64,000 bases of DNA, taken from NCBI GenBank assembly GCA_035524315.1, contig DATKPD010000012.1, positions 41,955-105,954 on the forward strand. The letters are read 5' to 3'. The translations under genes and the position numbers were made by a program. Below the pieces are notes generated by a model. That model was not told the DNA's origin and searched no databases. It saw nothing but the letters and a program-made list of their open reading frames with translations. Within the stretch, counting starts at the first letter, position 1, and each line of letters starts with the position of its first letter. Origin of the DNA: BOG-938 sp035524315. GTDB taxonomy: Bacteria; Pseudomonadota; Alphaproteobacteria; Caulobacterales; Caulobacteraceae. This document shows, in pieces, positions 7,948 to 16,474 of this stretch.

Positions 7948-8621
7948 AGACCATCTTGATCGTCAAGCGCGCCATGGGAGCGGGCGCCTGCGCCGCTGCG
8001 TTGGGCCTGGCCTCCGGCCCCGCCCATGCCCAGGATTACCTGCCCCACGCCGGAACGGTGGTGGTCCGCGTCGGCGCGGCGGGCGTGCTGTTCCAGTCCA
8101 GCGGCAAGCTGGCCGCCTTCGGCCAACCCATACCGGGCGCCGGCCTGCACCTGTCCGACAACGTAACCGCCGCGTTCGAAGGCGAGTATTTCGTCCGTCC
8201 AGACCTGTCGATCACCCTGGCCGTCGGCGCGCCGCCGACCACCAACGCCACCGCCACCGGGACCCTGGCCGCTGTGGGCAAGCTGGGCTCCGTGCAATAC
8301 GGACCGGCCGCCTTGCTCGGACGCTACCACGTCAACCAGTTCGGGCGCTTTCAGCCGTTCGTCGGCGCGGGCGTGACGCGCATGCTCAATTTCCACGACA
8401 CCGGCGCGGCTATTCCCGACCTGCATGTCGCCCCCGCGTGGGGCGCGGTGGTCCAGGCCGGCGGCGACTACATGCTGGACGCCCACTGGGGCGTGTATGG
8501 CAGCATTTCGCACCTGTTCCTGCGCACCCACGCCCACGGGGACTTCGCCGGCCTGCCGGTGACCGCCAAGATCGCCCTCGACCCCAATGTAGTGCAGGGC
8601 GGGCTAGCCTACCGCTTCTGA
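7944..8621 (+). CDS. ompW: OmpW-family outer membrane protein
   Basis: 225 aa. A signal peptide (to about GPAHAQ) is followed by the OmpW pattern of an eight-stranded barrel: VVRVGAAGVLFQSSGK, SDNVTAAFEGEYFVRPDLS, ALLGRYHVNQFGRFQPFVG, APAWGAVVQAGGDYMLD and a terminal GGLAYRF ending in aromatic Phe, the BamA recognition signal. OmpW proteins are small-hydrophobe or oxidative-stress-linked porins. Start at ATG 7944 after GAGGGAGGC, overlapping the hydrolase stop by 4 bp. Confidence 0.88.
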   Translation: MKTILIVKRAMGAGACAAALGLASGPAHAQDYLPHAGTVVVRVGAAGVLFQSSGKLAAFGQPIPGAGLHLSDNVTAAFEGEYFVRPDLSITLAVGAPPTTNATATGTLAAVGKLGSVQYGPAALLGRYHVNQFGRFQPFVGAGVTRMLNFHDTGAAIPDLHVAPAWGAVVQAGGDYMLDAHWGVYGSISHLFLRTHAHGDFAGLPVTAKIALDPNVVQGGLAYRF

Positions 8622-8729
8622 CGGCGCGTCCGCAAAAACGCCTGAAGCCGTCGCAAACGCAAACCGCATCTTAACGACCCTCGCCCACCTTGGCGGAACG
8701 ATAAGGTTAATCGGGCCAGGGATTCCGGC

Positions 8730-9614
8730 ATGGCATTCGGCGGCGGCGAACGCCCGATCATCATCAAGAAGATCAAGAAGGGCGGCGGCGGCGGCCACCA
8801 CGGCGGCGCCTGGAAGGTCGCCTACGCCGACTTCGTCACCGCCATGATGGCGTTCTTTCTGCTGATGTGGCTGATCAACGTCACCTCGCCCGAGCAGAAG
8901 CGGGGCATCGCCGACTATTTCGCCCCCGCCAGCGTATCGGCCTCGACCTCGGGCTCCGGCGGCATACTCGCCGGCACCAGCCTCGGCGACCAAGACGTCA
9001 AGGGCGCCGGCTCGCCCATGATGGAACAGCCCTCCCCGCCCGCGCCCAAGACCGGCAGCGACACCGGCAGCGGCTCGGCCCAGGCCAGCGACCAGGCGTT
9101 GAAACAGGCCCTGGAAAAGCGCGAGGACCAGGAATTCCAGAGCGCGGCCGAGTCGATCAGGCAGGCCATGCAGAACATGCCCGAGTTGGCCGAACTGTCG
9201 AAGCAGGTGATCATCGACAACACGCCCGAGGGCCTGCGCATCCAGCTGATCGATCAGGAAGGCCGCTCGATGTTCGACGAGGGCTCGGCCAAGCCCAACG
9301 ACCGGGCGCGCGTGCTGCTGCGCGCCGTAGCCCACGTGATCAATCAACTGCCCAACCGCCTGACCGTGGCGGGCCACACCAGCGTCAGCACCGGCGGCGG
9401 CAAGCCGGCCTCGGACTGGCAGCTGTCGGCGGCGCGGGCCGACGCGTCGCGGGCGATTCTGCAGGACGCGGGAGTCGATCCCGACCGCATCTATCAGGTG
9501 TCGGGCAAGGCCGATTCCGATCCGCTCTATCCGGATGATCCCACATTGCCGGGAAACCGCCGCATCGCCATCGTGCTTCTGCGCGACGCGCCTGTCTTGC
9601 CGCCGAATTCGTGA
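8730..9614 (+). CDS. motB: Flagellar motor stator protein MotB
   Basis: 294 aa. A Lys/Gly-rich cytoplasmic N-terminus (IIIKKIKKGGGGGHH) leads into one transmembrane helix with the proton-carrying aspartate in AYADFVTAMMAFFLLMWL (D34). A plug/linker with low-complexity Ser/Gly/Pro follows, then a C-terminal OmpA-like peptidoglycan-binding domain (RVLLRAVAHVINQL, LTVAGHTSVS, YPDDPTLPGNRRIAIVLL). MotB anchors the stator and with MotA converts ion flow to flagellar rotation. MotA is not adjacent, as in other Caulobacteraceae where motA and motB are separated. It is monocistronic, with gaps of about 110 bp on each side. Confidence 0.96.
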   Translation: MAFGGGERPIIIKKIKKGGGGGHHGGAWKVAYADFVTAMMAFFLLMWLINVTSPEQKRGIADYFAPASVSASTSGSGGILAGTSLGDQDVKGAGSPMMEQPSPPAPKTGSDTGSGSAQASDQALKQALEKREDQEFQSAAESIRQAMQNMPELAELSKQVIIDNTPEGLRIQLIDQEGRSMFDEGSAKPNDRARVLLRAVAHVINQLPNRLTVAGHTSVSTGGGKPASDWQLSAARADASRAILQDAGVDPDRIYQVSGKADSDPLYPDDPTLPGNRRIAIVLLRDAPVLPPNS

Positions 9615-9730
9615 AATCGCGGTGATGTGCGCGGTGCGCCATCTTGCGGAGGGGGAACGGGATAAGCACTAATCTATAGGCGTGGGGGAGTCGTCCACGC
9701 GGTTCGGATCGAACGTTCTAGGGCACGTCT

Positions 9731-10480
9731 TTGACGCAACACTTCGCGCCCCGTCAGCTCAGGTTCTTCCTCACGGCGCCCGCGCCGTGTCCGTACCTGC
9801 CCGACCGCGAAGAGCGCAAGGTGTTCGCACACCTGCCCTTGTCCGACGGCCCCGGCGTCAACGACGCCCTGACCCAGGTCGGCTTCCGCCGCTCGCAGAA
9901 CATCGCCTACCGGCCCGCGTGCGAGGCGTGCGAGGCCTGCGTCTCGGCCCGCTTGCCCGCCATCGACTATCGCTTCAGCCGCTCCGAGCGGCGGGTGCTG
10001 GAGCGCAACGCCGACCTGTCGCGCCATCTGGTAGAGGCCGAGGCCACCATGGAGCAGTTCGACCTGCTCCGCCGCTATCTGCTGGCCCGCCACGCCAACG
10101 GCGGCATGGCCGATATGACCTGGCCCGACTATGTAGCCATGGTCGAGGACACAGCGGTGCGCACGCACCTGATCGAATATCGGCTGCCGTCGGGCGACCG
10201 GGGCCCGGGCGACCTGGCCGCCTGCGTGCTGGTCGACATCCTCGGCGACGGCCTGTCGCTGGTCTACAGCTTCTATGACCCGGCCATGCAGCGCCGCAGC
10301 CTGGGCTCGTTCGTGATCTTGGACCATGTGGTCCAGGCGCGCCTGGCCGCCCTGCCCTATGTCTATCTTGGCTATTGGGTGCCGGGCAGCATCAAGATGG
10401 ACTACAAGGCGCGCTTCCGCCCGATCGAGGTCCTGCGTCCAGGCGGGTGGGCCCGGCTGGAAGGGCCGCGCGGCGAATAG
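9731..10480 (+). CDS. bpt: Aspartate/glutamate leucyltransferase
   Basis: 249 aa. The N-terminal block LTAPAPCPYLPDREERKVF and the Cys motif YRPACEACEACVSARLP identify the bacterial ATE/Bpt family, which transfers leucine from Leu-tRNA to N-terminal Asp or Glu of proteins and so marks them for ClpS/ClpAP degradation (N-degron pathway). The C-terminal ATE_C domain carries YSFYDPAMQRRSLGSF and YLGYWVPGSIKMDYK. A TTG at 9731 is the only start consistent with the family N-terminus. It converges on parC with 12 bp between stops. Confidence 0.93.
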   Translation: MTQHFAPRQLRFFLTAPAPCPYLPDREERKVFAHLPLSDGPGVNDALTQVGFRRSQNIAYRPACEACEACVSARLPAIDYRFSRSERRVLERNADLSRHLVEAEATMEQFDLLRRYLLARHANGGMADMTWPDYVAMVEDTAVRTHLIEYRLPSGDRGPGDLAACVLVDILGDGLSLVYSFYDPAMQRRSLGSFVILDHVVQARLAALPYVYLGYWVPGSIKMDYKARFRPIEVLRPGGWARLEGPRGE

Positions 10481-10492
10481 GCGCCGCCGCTC

Positions 10493-12745
10493 CTACCTCG
10501 GCCTGAACCGCTTGCTCGCCGGGAAGCCCTTGGGGGCCAGCTTGCCCGCGCCCGCGCGGCGGCCCAGCCAATCGCGCCATTCCGGCCAGGCGCGCGTGCG
10601 GCCCGCCGTATCGGTCCAGGCTGGCCCGTCGGCCGCGAAGAAGCTCAAAGCATCGCGCAACCCGCCTTCGCGGTAGGTCTGCAGCTTGACGCCCTTGCCG
10701 CGCGGCATTTCGGGCAGCTCGTCCATCGGGAACACCAGGATCTTGCCGTTATCGCCCACCACCGCCAGGTGGTCGCCGGTCTGCTCCATGCAAAAGGCCG
10801 CGCCGGCCTTGTCCACCGTCAGCACCTGCTTGCCGCCGCGCTTGGACGCCAGGGCCTCGTCCTCGGACAGCACGAAGCCATAGCCGGCCTTGGACGCGAT
10901 CACGCGCTTGCGCCCGGCCTTGTGCGTGAACACCGCCACGAAGCCGACCTTGTCGTCCAGGTCGATCATCAGCCGCACCGGCTCGCCCATGCCCCGGCCA
11001 GAGGGCAGCTTGTCGCACGGCAGGGTGAAGAATCGGCCGTCAGAGGCGAACAGCAACAGCTTGTCGACGGTCTCGCACGGGATCAGGAAGGCCAGCTTGT
11101 CGCCTTCCTTGAACTTCAGCTCCGACGGGTCCTCGACCTTGCCCTTCTGCGCCCGGATCCAGCCGCGTTCGGACAGGATCACGGTGATGGCCTCGCGCAC
11201 GATCAGGGCTTCGGCCGCGGCTGCGGCGTCCACCAGCGGCGCGTCGGCGAAGGTCGAGCGGCGCCTGCCCAGCGCCGTCTCCTGGCCAATCACCTTCTGC
11301 ACGCCGCGCAGCCCCACTCCCACCAGTTTCCACTGCTCGCGGTCCGAGGCCAGTAGCGCCTGGATGCCGTCGCGCTCCTCGGCCAGGCCCGCGTGTTCGC
11401 GGCGGATTTCCATTTCCTCCAGCTTGGCCAACTGGCGCAGGCGCGTGTTGAGGATGGCCTCGGCCTGAATCTCGGTCAGGCCGAACGCCTCGATCAGCTT
11501 GGCCTTGGGCTGGTCCTCGAAGCGAACGATGCGGATCACCTCGTCCAGATTGAGGTAGACGATCAGCAGGCCTTCCAGGATGTGCAGGCGGGCCTCGATC
11601 TTGGCCAGCCGGTGACGGGCCCGGCGGACCAGCACCTCGCGCCGATGGTCGAGGAAGGCCTTGAGCGCCGCCTTCAGCCCCATCACGCCCGGTGTGCCGC
11701 GCGCGTCCAGCACGTTCATATTGACCGGAAAGCGGGTTTCCAGGTCGGAGAGCTTGAACAGGCTCTCCATCAGCACCTCGGGCTCGACGTTGCGCGACTT
11801 GGGCTCGAGGATCAGGCGCACGTCCTCGGCCGACTCGTCGCGCACGTCGCCCAGCAGCGGCGCCTTCTTGGTCTCGATCAGGCCGGCCAAGTGCTCGACC
11901 AGATCAGCCTTGCGCACCTGGTAGGGGATTTCGGTGACCACGATCACATAGCCGCCCCGGCCCGTATCCTCCACGGCCCAGCGGGCGCGCGTGCGCACCC
12001 CACCCCGGCCGGTTTCGTAGATGTCGAGCAGCGAGGCCTTGGGCTCGACGATCACCCCGCCGGTGGGGAAGTCTGGGCCCTGGACCTTGTCCATCAACTC
12101 AAGCGTGGTGGTTTCAGGCTTTTGCAGCAGCAACAGGCAGGCGTCGATCAACTCGCCCGCGTTGTGCGGCGGGATCGAAGTGGCCATGCCGACCGCGATA
12201 CCCGAGGCGCCGTTGGCCAGAAGGTTGGGGAAGCCCGCCGGCAGAACCACCGGCTCCTCATCCTCGCCGTCATAGGTCGGGCGAAGATCGACCGCGTCCT
12301 CGTCGATGCCGTCGAGCAACAACTGCGCGGCCTGGGTCAGGCGGCACTCGGTGTAGCGCATGGCGGCGGCGTTATCGCCGTCGATGTTGCCGAAGTTGCC
12401 TTGGCCGTCGACCAGCGGGTAACGCTGGGCGAAGTCCTGGGCCAGCCGCACCATGGCGTCGTACACGGCCACGTCGCCGTGGGGGTGGAAGCGGCCGATC
12501 ACGTCGCCCACCACGCGCGCGCACTTCTTGGCCGCGCCGGCCGGGTCGAGCCGCATCAGGCTCATGGAGAACATCAACCGGCGGTGCACGGGCTTGAGCC
12601 CGTCGCGCACGTCGGGCAGCGCCCGGTTGGTGATGGTCGACAGGGCGTAGGCCAGGTAGCGCCGCGACAGCGCCTCGCTCAACGGCTCGTCGATGATACG
12701 GCCATCGTCGCCGCCGTCACCGGCCGGAGGAAGGGGTTTGTTCAT
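10493..12745 (-). CDS. parC: DNA topoisomerase IV subunit A
   Basis: 750 aa. The catalytic tyrosine lies in MRYTECRLT (about Y131). The family landmarks RALPDVRDGLKPVHRRLMF, GRFHPHGD and AAGFPNLLANGASGIAVGMA-type (residues 170-190) are intact, and the C-terminal half carries beta-pinwheel repeats. ParC with ParE decatenates daughter chromosomes. In the quinolone region, HPHGDVAVYDAM shows Val at the E. coli Ser80 position and Asp at Glu84. ATG 12745 is preferred to a GTG three codons upstream. It sits 47 bp downstream of recO at the end of the long minus-strand block, an arrangement seen in related alphaproteobacteria. Confidence 0.97.
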   Translation of the reverse strand: MNKPLPPAGDGGDDGRIIDEPLSEALSRRYLAYALSTITNRALPDVRDGLKPVHRRLMFSMSLMRLDPAGAAKKCARVVGDVIGRFHPHGDVAVYDAMVRLAQDFAQRYPLVDGQGNFGNIDGDNAAAMRYTECRLTQAAQLLLDGIDEDAVDLRPTYDGEDEEPVVLPAGFPNLLANGASGIAVGMATSIPPHNAGELIDACLLLLQKPETTTLELMDKVQGPDFPTGGVIVEPKASLLDIYETGRGGVRTRARWAVEDTGRGGYVIVVTEIPYQVRKADLVEHLAGLIETKKAPLLGDVRDESAEDVRLILEPKSRNVEPEVLMESLFKLSDLETRFPVNMNVLDARGTPGVMGLKAALKAFLDHRREVLVRRARHRLAKIEARLHILEGLLIVYLNLDEVIRIVRFEDQPKAKLIEAFGLTEIQAEAILNTRLRQLAKLEEMEIRREHAGLAEERDGIQALLASDREQWKLVGVGLRGVQKVIGQETALGRRRSTFADAPLVDAAAAAEALIVREAITVILSERGWIRAQKGKVEDPSELKFKEGDKLAFLIPCETVDKLLLFASDGRFFTLPCDKLPSGRGMGEPVRLMIDLDDKVGFVAVFTHKAGRKRVIASKAGYGFVLSEDEALASKRGGKQVLTVDKAGAAFCMEQTGDHLAVVGDNGKILVFPMDELPEMPRGKGVKLQTYREGGLRDALSFFAADGPAWTDTAGRTRAWPEWRDWLGRRAGAGKLAPKGFPASKRFRPR

Positions 12746-12792
12746 GGGCGCCACAGAATCAGATTCTGGCCGCCACCTCCACCTTCATGGCG

Positions 12793-13524
12793 CTAGAGCC
12801 GCCCGGCGTCCCTCAACTTGTCGATCAGCCACACCCGCGCAGGCGGCAAGGGGCGGTTGAGCGGACCAAACACGAACTGCTCGAGGAAATGGCCCGTCAG
12901 ATCCAGGCCGGCCCCGACGTCGCCGACCGCCAGCCCCGCCTGGGCGCCCAGCAGGAACGGCGGAAGCGCCAGGAGCTTGTCCTTGTAGGGCTCGCCCGCG
13001 CCCCGACTGACCGCGCGTCCCGTGCGGGGGGAAACATAGATCAGATCGTCGAGCGAGCCGGTGGCGGCGCAGCGCGACAGGTCCAGCCCAAAGCCCAGGT
13101 CCTGCAGCAGACCCGCCTCGAAGCGCACGAACACCGCTGGCCACGCCTGGGTAGCGGCCAGGGCGGCGATGAAGGCCTCCAGCCCATAGAAGGCCCCTGG
13201 ATGCGGCTCGCGCTCAGGCAAGGCGCCGGCGGCAACGGCGGCGGCGGCGGCCAGGCCCATTAGGGCCACAGGATCGTCGAACAGGGCCGCCGGCCCCTCG
13301 CCCACCGGCTCGATCGACGCCGACCCGAGCGCTTCGGACACGCGCGCGCGGTAGCGGGCGATCACCCGCGCGCCCGGCTGCAGAAAAGGCTTCATCCGCC
13401 GCGAAGCGCCGCCGGCCACGTGGGCGGCGTGCCGGCCATGCTCGGCGGTCAGCAGTTCAACGATGGCGCCGGTCTCGCCATAGGCGCGGGCGGACAGCAC
13501 GAACGCGTCGTCCTCCCACTCCAT
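12793..13524 (-). CDS. recO: DNA repair protein RecO
   Basis: 243 aa. An N-terminal OB fold (MEWEDDAFVLSARAYGETG, LLTAEHGRHAAHVAGGASR, FLQPGARVIARYRAR) and a helical C-terminal domain ending in FLEQFVFGPLNRPLPPARV match RecO, which loads RecA with RecR onto SSB-coated DNA during RecF-pathway repair. The four-cysteine zinc motif found in some RecO proteins is absent, as is usual in proteobacteria. It lies 9 bp after era in the rnc-era-recO order shared by many bacteria. Confidence 0.93.
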   Translation of the reverse strand: MEWEDDAFVLSARAYGETGAIVELLTAEHGRHAAHVAGGASRRMKPFLQPGARVIARYRARVSEALGSASIEPVGEGPAALFDDPVALMGLAAAAAVAAGALPEREPHPGAFYGLEAFIAALAATQAWPAVFVRFEAGLLQDLGFGLDLSRCAATGSLDDLIYVSPRTGRAVSRGAGEPYKDKLLALPPFLLGAQAGLAVGDVGAGLDLTGHFLEQFVFGPLNRPLPPARVWLIDKLRDAGRL

Positions 13525-13533
13525 CAGCGCGGC

Positions 13534-14469
13534 CTAGACATCGAAATCCAGGCCGAGGTCGTTGTAGAGCCCCCGTTCCTCGGCCCAGTTTTCCTTGACC
13601 TTGACGTGCAGGAACAGGTGGACGGGGCGGTCGAAGATCTCGGCCAGCTCGGTGCGCGACTGCTCGCCGATCCACTTGAGCGTCTGGCCGCCCTTGCCCA
13701 GCACGATCGGCTTCTGACCCTCGCGCTCGACGAAGATGGTCTGCTCGATGCGCAAGCCGTTCTTCTGCTCGGTAAAGGCGGTGGTCTCCACCGTGGCCGA
13801 ATAGGGCAGTTCCTCGTGCAGGCGCAGGTAGATCTTCTCGCGCGTCAACTCGGCCGCCAACAGCCTCGCGGGCAGGTCGGCGGTCTGATCCTCGGGATAG
13901 AGCCACGGCCCCTCGGGCATGCGCTCGGCCAGGGCGCGCTTGAGGTCGTCCACACCATCGCCGGTCGCGGCGGAGATCATGAACACCTGGTCGTAGATAT
14001 CGTCATCGAACAGCGCCTGGCCCACGCCCAGCAGGGTGTCGCGCCGCATGTGGTCGATCTTGTTGATGGCCAGGATCGCTTTGCGTCCGGCGCCCTTCAG
14101 CCCCTCGACGATCGACTGGACGTCCTGGGCGGCGCGTCGGTCGGCGGCTTCGGCGCGGTTCTCCATCACCGCCAGCTGGGCCTGGGCGTCGACCAGATGC
14201 ACCGTGACCTCGGCGTCTTCCGAGCCGCCCCAGGCCGAGCGCACCATCGCCCGGTCGAGCCTGCGGCGCGGGGTGAAGATGCCGGGGGTGTCGACCAGCA
14301 CGATCTGGGTCTGCCCCTCCATGGCCACGCCGCGCACCGGGAAGCGCGTGGTCTGCACCTTTTGAGTGACAATGGTGACCTTGGACCCGACCAGGCGGTT
14401 GACCAGGGTGGATTTGCCGGCGTTGGGCGCGCCGATCACGGCGGCGAATCCGGCGCGCGTGTTGCTCAT
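13534..14469 (-). CDS. era: GTPase Era
   Basis: 311 aa. The Ras-like GTPase domain has the P-loop GAPNAGKST (residues 13-21), G3 VLVDTPGIF and G4 LAINKIDH; the C-terminal KH domain carries VEREGQKPIVLGKGGQ and IGEQSRTELAEIF. Era binds 16S rRNA near its 3' end during small-subunit maturation and couples ribosome assembly to growth. Its ATG overlaps the rnc stop by 4 bp (ATGA), so the two are translationally coupled, fitting their shared role in rRNA processing. Confidence 0.97.
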   Translation of the reverse strand: MSNTRAGFAAVIGAPNAGKSTLVNRLVGSKVTIVTQKVQTTRFPVRGVAMEGQTQIVLVDTPGIFTPRRRLDRAMVRSAWGGSEDAEVTVHLVDAQAQLAVMENRAEAADRRAAQDVQSIVEGLKGAGRKAILAINKIDHMRRDTLLGVGQALFDDDIYDQVFMISAATGDGVDDLKRALAERMPEGPWLYPEDQTADLPARLLAAELTREKIYLRLHEELPYSATVETTAFTEQKNGLRIEQTIFVEREGQKPIVLGKGGQTLKWIGEQSRTELAEIFDRPVHLFLHVKVKENWAEERGLYNDLGLDFDV

Positions 14470-15155
14470 TGACCCGCCTCCCGTTGCAGAAACGCCTCTG
14501 CGGCGCGCTTTTCGGCCGCCTGGCGCGAGCGGCCCTCCCCCGTCGCCGGGGCCAGGCCGTCGACCGTCACTTCGATGCGGAAAACCGGCGCGTGGTCAGG
14601 GCCCTCGCGTGAAACAATGCTGTATTTGGGCAAGGGCTTCCTTCGGGCCAGAGCCCATTCCTGCAGGGTTGTCTTGGGATTGGCGGCTTCCAGATCGAGC
14701 GGCTGCTCGAGCGCTGTGGCCCATAGGTCCAGCGCCACGGCCTTGGCCGCCTCGAACCCCTGATCAAGATAGGCCGCGCCGAGCAAGGCCTCGCACCCGT
14801 CAGCCAGCACGGTCTCGTTGCGGCGCAGGCCCTGGGCCCTGGGCACATCCATGGCGTCGGCCAGGCCGATCGCCTCCGCCACGGCGGCGCACACCTCGCG
14901 GCTGACCAGATGGGCGTAGCGCTTGGCCAGTATTTCCGGGCCCGCGTCCACGTCGCGCTGAAACAGGGCCTCGGCCACCACCAGGCCCAGCACCCGGTCG
15001 CCCAGGAACTCCAGGCGCTCGTTGTGCAGAACGCCGCCGCGCCCCAGGCCCAGCTTGGAGGCGTGGGTCAGGGCGCGCTCCAACAGGGCGCGGTCCTTGA
15101 AGGCAAAGCCCAGGCGGCGCTCAAGGGCGGCGATCGCGGCGGCCCTGGAGCTCAT
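14466..15155 (-). CDS. rnc: Ribonuclease III
   Basis: 229 aa. The RNase III signature NERLEFLGDRVL is at residues 45-56, with catalytic acidic residues, and a second acidic site in VLADGCEALLGAAYLD. A double-stranded RNA-binding domain fills the last 70 residues (NPKTTLQEWALAR, then GRSRQAAEKRAAEAFL). The enzyme cuts structured rRNA precursors and other double-stranded RNA. It sits between lepB (10 bp) and era (4-bp overlap). Confidence 0.97.
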   Translation of the reverse strand: MSSRAAAIAALERRLGFAFKDRALLERALTHASKLGLGRGGVLHNERLEFLGDRVLGLVVAEALFQRDVDAGPEILAKRYAHLVSREVCAAVAEAIGLADAMDVPRAQGLRRNETVLADGCEALLGAAYLDQGFEAAKAVALDLWATALEQPLDLEAANPKTTLQEWALARRKPLPKYSIVSREGPDHAPVFRIEVTVDGLAPATGEGRSRQAAEKRAAEAFLQREAGQ

Positions 15156-15165
15156 GCCGACGTCA

Positions 15166-15945
15166 TCAGTGCAGAATGTTGAAGAAGCGGCTGGGCCGGG
15201 CGTCGAGCAACCAGGTCCACGGCTTGAACAGCGAGGCGCCTTTGTTCCACGACAGTAGGATCAGCTGGGCCCGTCCTTCCAGGTTCTCGGCCGGCACGAA
15301 GCCGACCCCGTCGTTGTCGGGCGAGAAGCGGCTGTCGAGCGAGTTGTCGCGGTTGTCGCCCATGAAGAAATATTCGCCCTGGGGCACCACGAACGGGTCG
15401 GTGTTCTCGGCCGGATCGTCGGGATTGACCTGATAGGTGGTGTAGGTCTTGCCGTTGCTCATGGTCTCGACCAGCTTGTCGGCCTTCTGCTGGAAGCCGC
15501 CGATGTCGATATCGGCCGTGCCGTTGGCCTTTTGCGGGATCGGCTGGTTATTGATGAACACCGTGCCGTGGCGCACCTGGACCGTGTCGCCCGGCAGGCC
15601 GATCAGGCGCTTGATGTAGTCCATGCGCGGGTCGCGCGGCAGCTTGAACACAATGATGTCGCCGCGCGCGGGCTCGCGCATGAACAGCCGACCATGAGAG
15701 ATCGGCGGACTGATCGGCAACGAATAACGCGAGAATCCGTAGCTGTACTTGGAGACGATGATGTAATCGCCCTCCAGCAGCGTCGGCTCCATTGAGGCCG
15801 AGGGAATGGTGAAGGGCTGGAACAGCACCACCCGCAGCACCAGCGCGATCAGCAAGGCGTAGATGATGGTCTTGCCGATCTCGATCAGTTCGCCGTTCGC
15901 ACGCGTGCGAACCGAATCCGGTCCGGTCTTGCTGGCCGTGGACAT
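15166..15945 (-). CDS. lepB: Signal peptidase I
   Basis: 259 aa. One N-terminal membrane helix (IEIGKTIIYALLIALVLRVV) precedes the periplasmic catalytic domain. The catalytic serine lies in IPSASMEPTLLEGDYI (about S51) and the general-base lysine in DYIKRLIGLPGDTV (about K112); the box QGEYFFMGDNRDNSLDSRF follows. LepB removes signal peptides from Sec and Tat substrates. ATG at 15945 (MSTASK) was preferred to a TTG 18 bp upstream. Between acpS and rnc in the conserved cluster. Confidence 0.96.
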   Translation of the reverse strand: MSTASKTGPDSVRTRANGELIEIGKTIIYALLIALVLRVVLFQPFTIPSASMEPTLLEGDYIIVSKYSYGFSRYSLPISPPISHGRLFMREPARGDIIVFKLPRDPRMDYIKRLIGLPGDTVQVRHGTVFINNQPIPQKANGTADIDIGGFQQKADKLVETMSNGKTYTTYQVNPDDPAENTDPFVVPQGEYFFMGDNRDNSLDSRFSPDNDGVGFVPAENLEGRAQLILLSWNKGASLFKPWTWLLDARPSRFFNILH

Positions 15946-16056
15946 GAAGGGTGTTTCTCTCAACTCGCGCCGGCGATCCGGACTCGGGTTCTTGCTAGTC
16001 GTTCAGCGGCCCGGCGGCAAGCCGCCGCGCGCAGGGTGCGACCCCCACAACCGGCT

Positions 16057-16461
16057 CTAGCCCGCGATCGGCACGGCTTCGATGATCACGAACGCCTGGG
16101 CGTAGGGATGGTCGTCGGTCAGACTGACGTGGATGTTGGCCTGCATTCCGGGCGGAATCAGGGCCGCCAGGCGTACCGCCGCGCCGCCGGTCAGGCGCAT
16201 GGTCGGCTGTCCCGAGGGGGCGTTGACCACCCCCATGTCGCGCCAGAACACACCCGCGCGGATGCCGGTGCCCAGCGCCTTGGAACAGGCTTCCTTGGCG
16301 GCGAAACGCTTGGCGTAGCTGGACGCGCGGTCGTCGCGCCGCTCGGCCCGCCGCCGCTCGGTCTCGGTGAAGATGCGGTCGGTGAAGCGCGCGCCGAACC
16401 GGTCCAGCGTGGTTTGGATGCGCCGGATGTCGGTCAGGTCCGAGCCTATGCCGACGATCAT
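16057..16461 (-). CDS. acpS: Holo-[acyl-carrier-protein] synthase
   Basis: 134 aa. Transfers 4'-phosphopantetheine from CoA to ACP. The two metal/CoA motifs are MIVGIGSDLTDI (Asp 8) and SYAKRFAAKEACSKALG (Glu about 57), at the spacing and length typical of AcpS. It lies 13 bp downstream of pdxJ and is likely in the same transcript. Confidence 0.96.
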   Translation of the reverse strand: MIVGIGSDLTDIRRIQTTLDRFGARFTDRIFTETERRRAERRDDRASSYAKRFAAKEACSKALGTGIRAGVFWRDMGVVNAPSGQPTMRLTGGAAVRLAALIPPGMQANIHVSLTDDHPYAQAFVIIEAVPIAG

Positions 16462-16474
16462 GTTGAAATCCGGA

